In this document: positions 17,741 to 28,124 of the stretch, in pieces
Layout of the letters: each line of letters opens with the position of its first letter
Numbering within the stretch: position 1 is the first letter of the stretch
DNA from: Saccharicrinis fermentans DSM 9555 = JCM 21142
GTDB taxonomy: Bacteria > Bacteroidota > Bacteroidia > Bacteroidales > Marinilabiliaceae
Assembly: GCF_000517085.1 (NCBI RefSeq)
Contig: NZ_KI912107.1
Coordinates: 2,663,980-2,727,979, forward strand
Length of the DNA: 64,000 nucleotides
Direction of reading: 5' to 3'
Notes under the pieces: generated by a model
Databases searched by the model: none
The model's input: the letters and a program-made list of their open reading frames with translations, nothing else
What the model was told of the DNA's origin: nothing
Position numbers and translations under genes: made by a program

Positions 17741-18892
17741 TTGAAACTGATTGCAAAAACATTTCATGGGCTGGAAGGAGTTCTGGCAGAAGAGCTGGAA
17801 GGTATAGGAGCCAAGGAAGTAAAAGCGGTAAACAGAGCCGTTGAGTTTGAAGGAGACAAGGAAATTTTATACAAAGCCAACTTGCAATTAAGAACGGCAA
17901 TCAGAATTTTACTTCCCATTCATCATTTCACAGCCAAAAACGATCAGGAACTATACGACGAAGTCAAAAAATTTGATTGGTCAACGATCATGAGCGTTCA
18001 TGAGACGCTGGCCATAGATCCGGTGGTTTTCTCCGAAATATTCACACACTCGCAATATGTGGCCCTAAAGATGAAGGATGCTATTGTGGATCAGTTTCGG
18101 GAGAAAGAAGGTAAGAGGCCTTCGGTAGATGTAGAAAACCCCAGCATTCGCCTGGTAATCCATCTGGCCAAAGAAAAAGCAACCATATCATTGGATAGCT
18201 CGGGAGATTCCTTGCACAAAAGAGGTTATCGCACAGGCCACCACAAAGCACCGCTCAATGAAGTACTGGCCGCAGGCATGGTTATGTTATCGGGATGGGA
18301 CAAAAAAATGCCCCTGATTGATCCCATGTGTGGTTCTGGTACCATTCTGATGGAAGCTGTTATGTTAGCTAAAAATTACCCTCCAGGTCTACACAAAAAA
18401 TCCTTTGGCTTTATGGGATGGAAAGATTACGATAAGAAGTTATGGAATAAGGTGGTTGATGAAGCCAAAGAAAAAATAACACATCCCCGTTTAAGAATAT
18501 TCGGAAGTGATGCCAACATTAAAGCCATTGACGTGGCTCGTGAGTCTGCATTGCAATTCAGATTCAACCGCGACATTAGCTTTTCAGTCACCTCTTTTGA
18601 GCGTCTGGAACCCGTATATCCCAAAGGTATGATTATCATGAATCCTCCCTACGGAGAACGTTTGATGAAAGACAAAGACATTGTTGACTTTTATCGGATG
18701 ATAGGAAATCAACTTAAACAAACATTTATCGGATATGATGCCTGGGTAATCACATCGGATAAGGAGGCCTTGAAAAACGTGGGTCTGAAACCGCTACAAA
18801 AACTAAAGCTTTTTAATGGTGGTCTGGAATGTGGTTTCCACAAATTCAACATCTATGATGGAACCATGAAAAAAATCATTAAGTTCAGATAG
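17741..18892 (+). CDS. THUMP-domain class I SAM-dependent RNA methyltransferase
   Basis: 383 residues from TTG at 17741 (KLIAKTFHGLEGVLAEEL); an in-frame TTG at 17708 is possible but adds residues absent from relatives. A THUMP RNA-binding domain (about 40-150) is followed by a Rossmann methyltransferase with DPMCGSGTILMEA (SAM motif I) and the catalytic MNPPYGERL motif. This is the RlmL/RlmKL N-terminal-half type that makes N2-methylguanosine in 23S rRNA. It stands alone with its own promoter and terminator. Confidence 0.9.
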   Translation: MKLIAKTFHGLEGVLAEELEGIGAKEVKAVNRAVEFEGDKEILYKANLQLRTAIRILLPIHHFTAKNDQELYDEVKKFDWSTIMSVHETLAIDPVVFSEIFTHSQYVALKMKDAIVDQFREKEGKRPSVDVENPSIRLVIHLAKEKATISLDSSGDSLHKRGYRTGHHKAPLNEVLAAGMVMLSGWDKKMPLIDPMCGSGTILMEAVMLAKNYPPGLHKKSFGFMGWKDYDKKLWNKVVDEAKEKITHPRLRIFGSDANIKAIDVARESALQFRFNRDISFSVTSFERLEPVYPKGMIIMNPPYGERLMKDKDIVDFYRMIGNQLKQTFIGYDAWVITSDKEALKNVGLKPLQKLKLFNGGLECGFHKFNIYDGTMKKIIKFR

Positions 18893-18975
18893 CTACATAC
18901 AAAAATCCTAATTCCTGCAAGCTCACTCCACAGTGCCTTGCAGTCTGTATAGAAAATAAGCTACATAGCATATAT

Positions 18976-19013
18976 AAAGAGTTGTAATTGAAAAATTACG
19001 ACTCTTTTTTTTG
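18976..19013 (+). terminator. Rho-independent terminator of the methyltransferase gene
   Basis: 14-bp stem AAAGAGTTGTAATT (18976-18989) / AATTACGACTCTTT (18994-19007) with a 4-base loop, one G-T pair, and a long T run. Confidence 0.85.
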
Positions 19014-19084
19014 CTCTTTGGCGGGAGATTCATTTTTTAAGCCTCCCCACCTCTAAACTAATGTACAACACATCATATCTAAAC

Positions 19085-19605
19085 AACGCATCAACTGAAC
19101 AGCTATTGTTCTGTCCCGCCCTGCGGTCTTTATTTTGAAAGTTGGGTATTTAAATGGGGATTACTTATTGATTGAGAATTACGAAATATGGTTAGGGATG
19201 AGTTGTAACTACTTTTGTTTTACTTGAAGTCTTTTCAATATTGAACTGTCTCCATATGTTCTTTTTGTCATTGCCACAAAAAGAACCCAAAAGGTCTAGA
19301 ACAATAGATCACTACCTCCCCCTACATCGAGCTCCAATTCCGTCCCCGGGGCTATTGTTCTATCCTGCCCTGCGGTCTTTTACTGATAGTTCCATATACG
19401 AATGGAAGGTATCTATTAAATGAGAAATACAACTTCAACAACTCCACGACTTTACCGGCTCGCCAACCTAACAAGCTAAAAAGCTAAAAACTTTACCAAC
19501 TTCAACAACTCGCCAACTTCAACAACTCGCCAACCTAACAACCTAACATGCTAACATGCTAACAGCTTTACCAACTCGCCAACTACAACAGCTCCACTAT
19601 CCTCC
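19085..19605. repeat. Dispersed-repeat block (two cores, one hairpin, short-period tract)
   Basis: Gap of about 700 bp without a gene. Cores of the dispersed repeat are at 19102-19131 and 19349-19380. Between them 19258-19286 is an 11-bp perfect hairpin (GTTCTTTTTGT/ACAAAAAGAAC). The tract 19430-19600 consists of degenerate 8-9 bp units ('ctaacaag', 'aactcgcca', 'ctaacatg') and ends a few bases from the serB stop. Confidence 0.8.
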
Positions 19606-19606
19606 A

Positions 19607-20830
19607 TTATTTATTGATCTCTCTATCACGAAAGCCGAGCATATACAATATAGCATCCAGGCCAATGGTAGAAATGGAGTTATCAGCTTCTGCTTTAACT
19701 TTAGGTTTGGCATGAAAAGCAATCCCCAAGCCTGCCAACTGCAACATCGGTAAATCATTGGAACCATCACCCACAGCAATTACCTGATCCAGATGAATAT
19801 CCTCCTTAAAAGCCAATAACTTCAGCAACTCTGCCTTACGCTTACCATCCACAATATCTCCTACATGCTTACCCGTCAACTTCCCTTTTTTAATCTCTAA
19901 CTCATTGGAAAATACATAATCAACACCTAATTTGGCCTTCAAATAATTACCAAAATAATTGAAACCACCAGACAAAATAGCTGTTCTGTAACCATATTTA
20001 TTCAAGGTCTTCATCAAACGCTCTGCCCCTTCCGTAATAGGTAGGTTCTCAGCCACCTCTTTCATTACATTTTCATTCAGCCCCTTCAGCAAGGACACAC
20101 GCTGAATAAAGCTCTGATTAAAATCTATTTCACCACGCATGGCCGCTTCGGTAATCTTTTTAACTTTTGCACCCACCCCCATTCTTTCGGCCAGCTCATC
20201 TATCACCTCGGCCTGAATAAGCGTAGAGTCCATATCAAAACATACCAGACGGCGGTTTCTACGAAATATATTATCTTCTTGAAAAGCAATATCAACGCCT
20301 ATCTTACCAGAAAGCTCCATAAAGTCACTTTTCATAATCTCCGCGTCTATGGGTGTTCCTCTTACCGAGAATTCAACCACTGCCTTATTATGCGTAGGCT
20401 CTCGATTCAAATCAATCCTACCCGACAAACGAGTGATGGTATCAATATTCAATTGCTGCGAAGAAATCACCCGCGTCACTTTAGCCAAATGTTCTGCCGT
20501 AATTTTACGAGCCAATAAAGTTATGATATACCGCTCTTTACCTTGATGCGACACCCACTCAGCATACCGCTCATCAGATATGGGAGTAAATTTAATTTTA
20601 ACACCTATTTCGTACGATTTAAACAACAAATCTTTTAAAATGGGTGCGGACTCATATGCCTGAGGTACTTCAAATAGAATTCCCAAACCCAAATCATCAT
20701 GAATTACAGCCTGACCAATATCCAATATTTGAACATTGTAGTGCGATAATATTTCTGTTAGGGAAGATGTTAGTCCAGGCTTGTCATCACCGGAAATATT
20801 TACAAGGATAATTTCTCTATTGCTAGCCAT
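19607..20830 (-). CDS. serB: Phosphoserine phosphatase with two ACT-type domains
   Basis: 407 residues from MASNREIILV; a longer start at 20857 adds nine residues without support. Two N-terminal ACT-like domains (about 5-85 and 98-180) probably sense serine. The HAD phosphatase domain begins at about 193 with the nucleophile motif FDMDST (D199, D201) and has SGGFNYF and GDGSNDLPML as motifs II and IV. It makes serine from phosphoserine. The last codons run up to the short-period repeat tract. A possible -7 box (TACATTTG) lies at 20862-20855 on the minus strand. Confidence 0.93.
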   Translation of the reverse strand: MASNREIILVNISGDDKPGLTSSLTEILSHYNVQILDIGQAVIHDDLGLGILFEVPQAYESAPILKDLLFKSYEIGVKIKFTPISDERYAEWVSHQGKERYIITLLARKITAEHLAKVTRVISSQQLNIDTITRLSGRIDLNREPTHNKAVVEFSVRGTPIDAEIMKSDFMELSGKIGVDIAFQEDNIFRRNRRLVCFDMDSTLIQAEVIDELAERMGVGAKVKKITEAAMRGEIDFNQSFIQRVSLLKGLNENVMKEVAENLPITEGAERLMKTLNKYGYRTAILSGGFNYFGNYLKAKLGVDYVFSNELEIKKGKLTGKHVGDIVDGKRKAELLKLLAFKEDIHLDQVIAVGDGSNDLPMLQLAGLGIAFHAKPKVKAEADNSISTIGLDAILYMLGFRDREINK

Positions 20831-21044
20831 GTTTAATTTAATGTTTACAATAAGCAAATGTAATAAATCAAAGTTTACGCTTCCTTTAGGAAGACATTAA
20901 AATATGACATATTTCATGTTTTTTAACATTGATCTGATTTATAAATTTTATAAGCAGCTGAATGCCCCATGCTAAATCTCATTTTTTAATGGTTTAAACC
21001 ATTCGCCTCCATACTTCATTCTTATCATCAACCTAAAAAATAGT

Positions 21045-21260
21045 TTACATTTTTCTGATCTCACGTAGCAGATACTCCAGCCCATTCAATTTAATTTCAT
21101 ACAGGGTAGATAACATCATCCCCAGTTTACCCTCCGGGAAACCTTTTTGTTGATACCAAGCCAAATAAAATTCAGGTAGATCACAAAGAATGGTTCCTTT
21201 GTACTTTCCATATGGCATGCGCATCCTCACTAATTCCAACAGTATATTCTTATCAACCAT
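21045..21260 (-). CDS. DUF3820 family small protein
   Basis: 71 residues. MPYGKYKGTILCDLPEFYLAWY is the DUF3820 signature, also seen fused to exonucleases in some bacteria. The function is unknown; nucleic-acid-related roles have been suggested for relatives. It is upstream of serB on the same strand, but 214 bp apart. Confidence 0.8.
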   Translation of the reverse strand: MVDKNILLELVRMRMPYGKYKGTILCDLPEFYLAWYQQKGFPEGKLGMMLSTLYEIKLNGLEYLLREIRKM

Positions 21261-21784
21261 TTATCATTCTTCGTATTATGCAATTGCAATTTTCATTCGT
21301 AACATAAAGCATAAGCTATGCTATTCATAAAAATTGCTACGACTAAAAAAAAACTCCGCAAATAAAATATTACGGAGTTTACCTTCCCAAATTTGATCGT
21401 CATCCCTTGAAATATAATCTAATATTTTTCTGCATTACGATTCCTCTCACAAATGTAAAAAAGTTATTGACTTAAGCCAATATTTAGGCAAGAAATATGC
21501 TTTATTACATATGCATTAAACTTTACCGTTGGTTTATATGTTCATAGCATATCGAAAACCATGATCGAATGGAACAAACCATGATAAAGTACGAATGTTC
21601 GTATGCGAAATTTTGCCTTGAAAAGCCACAAAAGAAAACCTGTAATTTTCATTACCTCGTGACTCTTCTAATACAAAGACGAATTTAAAACTGGCAACAG
21701 CACACGATGGCGGCATACGCATAGGAGGAGCAATAGAGTCATGGTGGTTCGATCAGATATATCACAATTTAAAATGATCATAAG
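21261..21784. other. 524-bp gap, no supported gene
   Basis: A 62-codon minus-strand ORF (21722-21534) has no recognisable family features. A hairpin with T run on the minus strand (21345-21380) suggests that some minus-strand transcript ends here. AGCATA/TATGCT (21308-21322 region) is a small palindrome. Nothing else is supported. Confidence 0.4.
21345..21380 (-). terminator. Terminator-like hairpin without an assigned gene
   Basis: AAACTCCG (21351-21358) pairs with CGGAGTTT (21373-21380). On the minus strand the stem is followed by TTTTTTTT. No convincing minus-strand gene lies upstream, so an unrecognised small RNA or short ORF (21722-21534) may be involved. Confidence 0.5.
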
Positions 21785-23812
21785 ATGAAGATGAATACCT
21801 GCACATATAAAAATGCCTTAAGCCAAGAAACAAGTCCTTACCTATTGATGCACGCTAACAATCCGGTAAATTGGCATCCTTGGAGCAAGGAAGCACTGGA
21901 GAAAGCAAAAAATAACAACCAACTAATCATCGTATCCATTGGGTATGCAGCCTGCCATTGGTGTCATGTGATGGAACAAGAGAGCTTCAGCGACCAACAG
22001 GTAGCAACTGTGATGAACAAAGATTTTTTATCCATAAAAATAGATAGAGAGGAACGTCCCGACCTGGATCAGCTATTTATGGATGTGGCTCATTTAACCA
22101 CCGGCAAAGGGGGATGGCCCCTCAACATCATCGCACTACCCGACGGAAGACCCATATTCGCAGGCACCTATTTCCAAAAACGTCAGTGGATGAATTTACT
22201 CAATGAAATACAGCAGATATTTCTCAAGTCTCCCGACAGGTTGGATCATCTGGCAAAACAAATAAAACAAGGCATCGAAAGAATGGATTTTGTGGGACTG
22301 GTCAAAGAATCTGTCCTGTTTACTGTGGATACCATGGATCAGATCGTGGAGTCATGGAAAGACAACCTGGATTTTGAATGGGGCGGTAACAAGGGCGCCC
22401 CCAAGTTTCCAATGCCTGTGGAATATAACTTCCTACTCACCTACCTCTTTAAAAAATCCAATACCGACATCGAACAATATATCAACCTATCCCTTTCCAG
22501 AATGGCCTGGGGGGGTATCTACGACCAGGTAGGCGGCGGTTTTTCACGATATGCAGTGGATGCCTATTGGAAAGTGCCTCACTTTGAAAAAATGCTGTAC
22601 GACCAGGGACAACTACTGGAAGTTTATGCCAACGCCTATCAACTCACCGGAAACCCTTTATTTAAACAGGTGGTGGAAGAAACGGTACAATTTGTCAACC
22701 GCGAACTCAAATCCCCCACAGGTGGCTACTATGCTTCCATTGATGCAGATAGCGAAGGTAGCGAGGGCAAATATTACGTATGGACAAAAAAGGAGGTGGA
22801 GCAACTTCTTCAACTGGATGCAGAACTCTTCTGTGCCTTTTACAACATCAGCCACAAGGGTAATTGGGAAGATGGTAACAATGTATTGTTTCAAACAAGC
22901 TCTATTGAACAGTTTGCTCACGACCACAAGCTAAACATAACAGATCTACAACGCCTGTTGAAAAATGGCAAAAGCATATTGTTTGAGGCCAGAAAAAAAA
23001 GAGAACACCCCCGCCTGGACGATAAAATACTTACTTCTTGGAACGCCATCATCATCAAAGGACTGGTGCATGCCTATAGAGCCACCGGCCATAGCGCCTA
23101 TTTGAATGATGCCATTGAAGCCTCCGAGTTCCTACAACGTAAAGCGGTCAAAAAAGATGGCGGACTATGGAGAAGCCTAAAGGGATCCCAAGCCAATATC
23201 AATGGCTTTCTGGACGACTATGCCTTATTGATTGATGCATGGATAGACCTATACCAAGTGACCTTTAACGAAGAGTGGCTTTTGAACGCTCGTGACCTAT
23301 GTGAATATGCTAGCTGTCACTTTTTTAACGAGGACAACCAACTGTTTTACTACACCTCTATTCTGGATGATCCGCTGATGATCAGAAAATCAGAACTATC
23401 GGATAACGTAATACCGGCTTCTAACTCTGTGATGGCACTTAACATGTACCGATTGAGTAAATATTTCCTGAACAAAGAAGCTTATTCAACCTCATCGCAA
23501 ATGCTTAAAAATCTGTCCGGAAGAATCGATCAACATGGAAAATACTATGCCAACTGGCAACGTCTTAAACTCTTCTTTATCCACGAAAATTATGAATTGG
23601 TCATTTCCGGTGAAGGTAAAGAAAAGGCTCGCGACGAATTCCTGACGGACTTTAATCCCTTTGTTTTTATTGCGGCTGAAAGTGATACAATACCCGTCGC
23701 CAAGGGAAAGCGTAGCAAACAACTCACTTTTCACCTATGCAAGAACAATTCCTGTAACTTGCCCATACGTTCAATTCTGGGACTAAAAAAACTGATGAAC
23801 CCAAGCCTATAA
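21785..23812 (+). CDS. DUF255 thioredoxin-domain protein (YyaL/spermatogenesis-associated 20 type)
   Basis: 675 residues. The N-terminal thioredoxin-like DUF255 domain (about 1-165) begins with [22 protein letters not shown] and contains the CHWC redox motif ([13 protein letters not shown]). An alpha/alpha6 barrel like N-acylglucosamine 2-epimerases follows (about 200-600). The length matches the family. The role is unknown; a link to redox or carbohydrate metabolism is often supposed. It is monocistronic; the ATG at 21785 or 21791 could be used. Confidence 0.88.
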   Translation: MKMNTCTYKNALSQETSPYLLMHANNPVNWHPWSKEALEKAKNNNQLIIVSIGYAACHWCHVMEQESFSDQQVATVMNKDFLSIKIDREERPDLDQLFMDVAHLTTGKGGWPLNIIALPDGRPIFAGTYFQKRQWMNLLNEIQQIFLKSPDRLDHLAKQIKQGIERMDFVGLVKESVLFTVDTMDQIVESWKDNLDFEWGGNKGAPKFPMPVEYNFLLTYLFKKSNTDIEQYINLSLSRMAWGGIYDQVGGGFSRYAVDAYWKVPHFEKMLYDQGQLLEVYANAYQLTGNPLFKQVVEETVQFVNRELKSPTGGYYASIDADSEGSEGKYYVWTKKEVEQLLQLDAELFCAFYNISHKGNWEDGNNVLFQTSSIEQFAHDHKLNITDLQRLLKNGKSILFEARKKREHPRLDDKILTSWNAIIIKGLVHAYRATGHSAYLNDAIEASEFLQRKAVKKDGGLWRSLKGSQANINGFLDDYALLIDAWIDLYQVTFNEEWLLNARDLCEYASCHFFNEDNQLFYYTSILDDPLMIRKSELSDNVIPASNSVMALNMYRLSKYFLNKEAYSTSSQMLKNLSGRIDQHGKYYANWQRLKLFFIHENYELVISGEGKEKARDEFLTDFNPFVFIAAESDTIPVAKGKRSKQLTFHLCKNNSCNLPIRSILGLKKLMNPSL

Positions 23813-23938
23813 TTTTTACACAAAAAATTATTTATTTAAATAGCTTTGCGTATATTTGAAGGTCTTTTATTTTTTTATATTATATTTATTGTTCACCCAC
23901 AACCATAGGGTAGACTATTTAAATAAAACAGCTTGTGT

Positions 23939-26371
23939 ATGCGTAAAGCGTTCCAATGTACGGCGGCAATACTCTGGTGCATCCTGACAACAGGAGCTGC
24001 CGGGGCGCAATCTTATAACGGATCCATAGATGGTCAAGTGCTGACAGCGGATGGAATGGCAGCATTGGAATACGTTAGCATTGCCATCTACCAATCCACA
24101 GATCAGGCCTTGGTGGGTGGCACCATCAGCAAGTCTGACGGCAGCTTTATAATAGACGGATTGGCTCCAGGCTCCTACTACCTAGAACTCAGCTTCATAG
24201 GCTATACTGCCCAAAGAATAAACGACATCGTAATTGAACATCCCAAGCAACACAAACATCTTGGGCAAATCACACTGGGAGCAGACACCCAAAGTCTGGA
24301 CGAAATAGAAGTGCTTGCTCATAGACCCGCCTTGGAATTTAAGTTAGACAAAAAGGTGATCAATGTGAGCAACCAATACACCACCGGGTCGGCTGTTAAC
24401 CTACTGGAGAACATTCCTTCCGTTGTGGTGGATATTGAAGGTAATGTATCCCTAAGAGGAAGCAGCGACTTTTCGGTTTTGGTGAACGGAGTCCCTTCAC
24501 TGCTTGAACCCTCCGAAGCTCTACAGCAGATCCCAGCCTCCACCATCGAAAAAATTGAAATCATCACCAACCCCTCGGCCAAATACAACCCCGATGGAAC
24601 CGCTGGAATCATCCATATCATCACCAAAAAAAATGGCACTAAGGGTCTGTCTGGTGTCTTTAACCTCAAAGGAGGTACAAACAATGCAGCTGGCGACTTC
24701 CTATTCAGCTTAAACAAAAACAGGTTGAGTTACTTTATATCTGCAGATTATTACTTGGGCAATTATTCGGGCGATAAATACGGGTATAGAAATACCTTTT
24801 CCGGCGACTCGGTATATAGCATAGAGCACGATGGTCATATCCACAACAAATTCGACAGGTACAATTTAAGAGGAGGAATGGAATTTAGAATAGACAACTT
24901 GAAAACAATCGATATAAACATGGCTTATGGTGGCAGAAAAAAATGGGACGATGCTGATCTGAGTTATGCTGAATATGACAATTTCACTTCCAGTCGCCTT
25001 GCCTATATGAGCGACGAAGATGCCTACCATAAAAGTCAGGGAGTGGCTGCCAATGCTTATTACACCCAACAATTTAACAGACAAGGAGAGGAATTACGAG
25101 CAACAATAACTTATCAACAAAGAGCGTCAGATGAATACAGTAAAAACATCTTACGAAACATGGATCAAACTGTCATTGAAGGAAAAAAGAACACGGAAGA
25201 AGGTCCCATGGAGCGCCTGGAAACAAAGCTGGACTATACCCGAACTTCTGGTCAATACGGCAAGATAGAAACAGGATACCAAAGCACCTTTTACAACAGC
25301 AAGGATCAAACAGAGCAACTGAATATACAAACGGCCACGGAACAGTTTCTAAACAATCCGGCTTACAACAATGAAATAAAATTCCGGCAAGACATCCATG
25401 CTTTATATTTTATATATGGCAATAAAAATGCGGCATTGGGCTATCAAATCGGAATGAGGGGTGAATATTCAAACAGAACTGTGAAAGCACTGCCCTCTGC
25501 GTCCAATGCCATCATTGGAGACACCAAGGTTAACATTCAACGATACGATTATTTTCCATCCTTACACCTTTCCTACCAATTACCCTTTCACCAGGAATTG
25601 ATGGCCAGCTATTCACGTAGAATAGAACGTTCTCGTAGTTATCATTTTGAACCTTTCTACACCTGGGTTGATGCCTATAATATCAGACACGGAAACAGCA
25701 GTTTACTTCCTGAATACATCAACACATATGAATTGAACTACCTGAAAAAGATGGAGAACGCATACTTCTCTCTGGAGACCTACTATACAATTACCAACAA
25801 CAAAGTGGAATGGATACGAAGTGTATATGATGACAATATCATACAGCGTTTTCCGGAAAATGTTGGGATGGACTACTATTTAGGCATGGACCTCAGTTAC
25901 AGTTTCAACATGACTAAATGGTGGAGATTCGACTTATCCGGGAGCCTGTTCGACTACCGGGTAAAAGGTCAATGGCAAGATAACGATTTCAATGAACACC
26001 TACTAACCTGGAGTTACCGCATCAACCAAACCCTTAGACTGAATGCCCTCACCCAACTGCAGGCTAATTGGCGTTATTACAGCAAAAGAATCACTTCGCA
26101 AGGAGTATACCAGCCCGTATACACCTTAGATATGGCACTGCGCAAAGAAATGATGAAGCGTAAATTGACTGGCGTCATTGAACTAAGGGACATCTTCTCT
26201 ACCAACAACCGGGAAAATACCAACACCGGAATCGACTTCAGAGACCATTATTTTCAAAAAATTCATACCCCGGTACTAACCTTTGTACTCACATATAGAT
26301 TTAACAACTACAAACCCAATAACAAGATAATAAACAACGATAGATTGAGTGATGATGAAACGATGGAATAG
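23939..26371 (+). CDS. TonB-dependent-receptor-like outer-membrane beta-barrel protein
   Basis: About 810 residues from ATG 23939; the TTG two codons upstream is an artefact. A signal peptide (about 1-24, ending GAAGAQ) precedes a CarboxypepD_reg-like domain (about 30-105), a plug domain (about 125-215, NVSLRGSSDFSVLVNGVPSLL, VEIITNPSAKYNPDGTAGIIHI pattern) and a large beta-barrel of the OMP_b-brl_2/3 type. No SusD partner is adjacent, so it is not a classical SusCD pair. The cargo is unknown; relatives are annotated as outer-membrane beta-barrel family proteins. TATATTTG at 23851-23858 may be its -7 box. Confidence 0.85.
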   Translation: MRKAFQCTAAILWCILTTGAAGAQSYNGSIDGQVLTADGMAALEYVSIAIYQSTDQALVGGTISKSDGSFIIDGLAPGSYYLELSFIGYTAQRINDIVIEHPKQHKHLGQITLGADTQSLDEIEVLAHRPALEFKLDKKVINVSNQYTTGSAVNLLENIPSVVVDIEGNVSLRGSSDFSVLVNGVPSLLEPSEALQQIPASTIEKIEIITNPSAKYNPDGTAGIIHIITKKNGTKGLSGVFNLKGGTNNAAGDFLFSLNKNRLSYFISADYYLGNYSGDKYGYRNTFSGDSVYSIEHDGHIHNKFDRYNLRGGMEFRIDNLKTIDINMAYGGRKKWDDADLSYAEYDNFTSSRLAYMSDEDAYHKSQGVAANAYYTQQFNRQGEELRATITYQQRASDEYSKNILRNMDQTVIEGKKNTEEGPMERLETKLDYTRTSGQYGKIETGYQSTFYNSKDQTEQLNIQTATEQFLNNPAYNNEIKFRQDIHALYFIYGNKNAALGYQIGMRGEYSNRTVKALPSASNAIIGDTKVNIQRYDYFPSLHLSYQLPFHQELMASYSRRIERSRSYHFEPFYTWVDAYNIRHGNSSLLPEYINTYELNYLKKMENAYFSLETYYTITNNKVEWIRSVYDDNIIQRFPENVGMDYYLGMDLSYSFNMTKWWRFDLSGSLFDYRVKGQWQDNDFNEHLLTWSYRINQTLRLNALTQLQANWRYYSKRITSQGVYQPVYTLDMALRKEMMKRKLTGVIELRDIFSTNNRENTNTGIDFRDHYFQKIHTPVLTFVLTYRFNNYKPNNKIINNDRLSDDETME

Positions 26372-26384
26372 ATGCAGAGGTGGC

Positions 26385-28085
26385 AAGATGGCGGGGTGTT
26401 GGAGGTGTTATAGTTGGCGAGCCGAAAGGCCTGAGGCATAAGGCTGATGGGGTTAGGACGTGAGCTTGAGGAGTTTAATCTTGTCTTTTTATAGCAATGA
26501 CAATGACGAAGTTATCATGAGGACTTTTGAAAATTTTACCTACCCGAGTAATTCGGCGAAGCCTGATCATGAGGGCCTTTTAAAATATACCTTCCCGAGT
26601 AATGACGAAGTTATCATGAGGGCCTTTGAAAATAAACCTCTCCGAATAAAAAGAACATATATAGAAATATTAAAAGCAAGCAATATACCATGTACGAAGT
26701 AAAGCATGATTCACTCTAAAGCGATAATTGTTTTTAAATTGCAAGCGTTGAGATATTTTCATCTTAGGACCCGTTATGCCTCGTCTCAGAAAAGTCTTCT
26801 TTTATTGCCATTTCAACGTTCATAACATATATATAAATGTAGTTTTTGCACTAAGGAACCCCTTTTTAATTTAAATTTCTTCATTGTCTCTAGCCGACGG
26901 GCTTTTACTTTTAGTTCACGAAGGTTTATAATTTAAGGTGTTCATGATTTCCGCTTCGCTCCAATTTTTCTACAGCAAAAAAAAGTAAACAAAAAATGCC
27001 GCCGCTGACCTGAAAAAGCTAAAAATGAGCGCACTCCGCTAAAAGGAACGCAAACTCGCTTCGCTCAGACAAGCATTCCTTTCTAAACGCTCCATTTGCC
27101 CATTTTTTTAACGCTTTTTCATGAAGGCGGAAGAACCTACTAATTAAACGATTCCACGTTTTACATGTAGATATTAGTCACAAAAATCTTACTCAATATC
27201 TCTCATTCAATGAGCAATTCCCATTAAAAAAAACATCTATCAGGGTAAAGACCGCAGGGCAGGCCAGAACAATAGCCGTGGCCGGTGGTGGTGAGAAGCT
27301 TGAGGATGGCGAGTTGGTAAAGCTTGTTAGCTTGTTAGCATGTTAGCATGTTAGCTTGTTAGGTTGGCGAGTTGTTAAAGTCGTGGAGTTGTTGAAGTTG
27401 TTATAGTTGTGTTTCTCATTTAATAAATATCTTCCATTAATGTACAAAGCTATCAATTAATGAACCGCAGGGCAGGCCAGAACAATAGCCCCAGGGCCGG
27501 CGCTGGAGAGAAGTTATAACCCGGAAAATGCATTAGAAAATCTATTACGAAGTTCTAATACATCATTTGAGTTGGTCGATGCGGGTCGGTAGTGATCTAT
27601 TGTTCTAGACCTTTTTGGTCCTTTTTATGGCAATGATAATGACGAAGTTATCATGAGGGCCTTTAAAAATAAACCTCTCCGAATAAAAAGGACGTATCGA
27701 TAAGCAGCAAGAGCAAGGTATGTATTAAAAGAATCAATCTATCCTCTCCATACAGAATCAATATTTCCAATTTAATAAATGCATTCAAGTAAAACATAGA
27801 AAGTTCTCAACTTATAAAAATCCATATTCAAATTTTCAATAAATGAATAATCCTCATTTAAATACCCAACCTCCAACAAATCGACTGCAGCGTTGGCCAG
27901 AACAATAGCCGTGGCCGGCGGTAGCGAGAAGCTATAAAATGGCGAGTTATTGGAGTTATTATAGTTAACAAGTTGTGTTTCCCAGTTATTGAAAGTCTTT
28001 CATTTAAACTTTCAATACTTATTACAATGCATACATATATAAAAACACTATTTCATCCCAATATATCGCAACACATCTTTATCTT
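26385..28085. repeat. Gene-free 1.7-kb block of dispersed repeats
   Basis: No gene is supported; an 80-codon reading at 26460-26702 is made of repeat units ('aatgacgaagttatcatgagg' occurs three times around 26500-26620). Contents in order: interrupted hairpin module (26483-26656), structured module of class 2 (26746-26818), a 185-bp long hairpin (26949-27133), core repeats at 27247-27277, 27463-27490 and 27883-27910, a period-8 tract (27325-27365), and another interrupted hairpin (27618-27693). Bases 27351-27550 are repeated exactly at 29301-29500. Confidence 0.85.
26949..27133. repeat. Long imperfect inverted repeat
   Basis: The left arm 27002-27033 (CCGCTGACCTGAAAAAGC...) pairs with the right arm 27095-27130 (...GCTTTTTCATGAAGGCGG). 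TTCCGC near 26949 pairs with GCGGAA near 27127. Inner segments also pair (AAGGAAcGC with GCaTTCCTT). It occurs once in this window. Confidence 0.6.
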
Positions 28086-28124
28086 TGTTTATTGAACTAA
28101 ACCCAGTTCTATGACCATTAAGGC

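Noticed and set aside
26460-26702. 80-codon ORF with repeated peptide pattern
   Set aside because: It is built from three copies of the repeat unit 'aatgacgaagttatcatgagg' and has no start signal; it is a by-product of the repeat.
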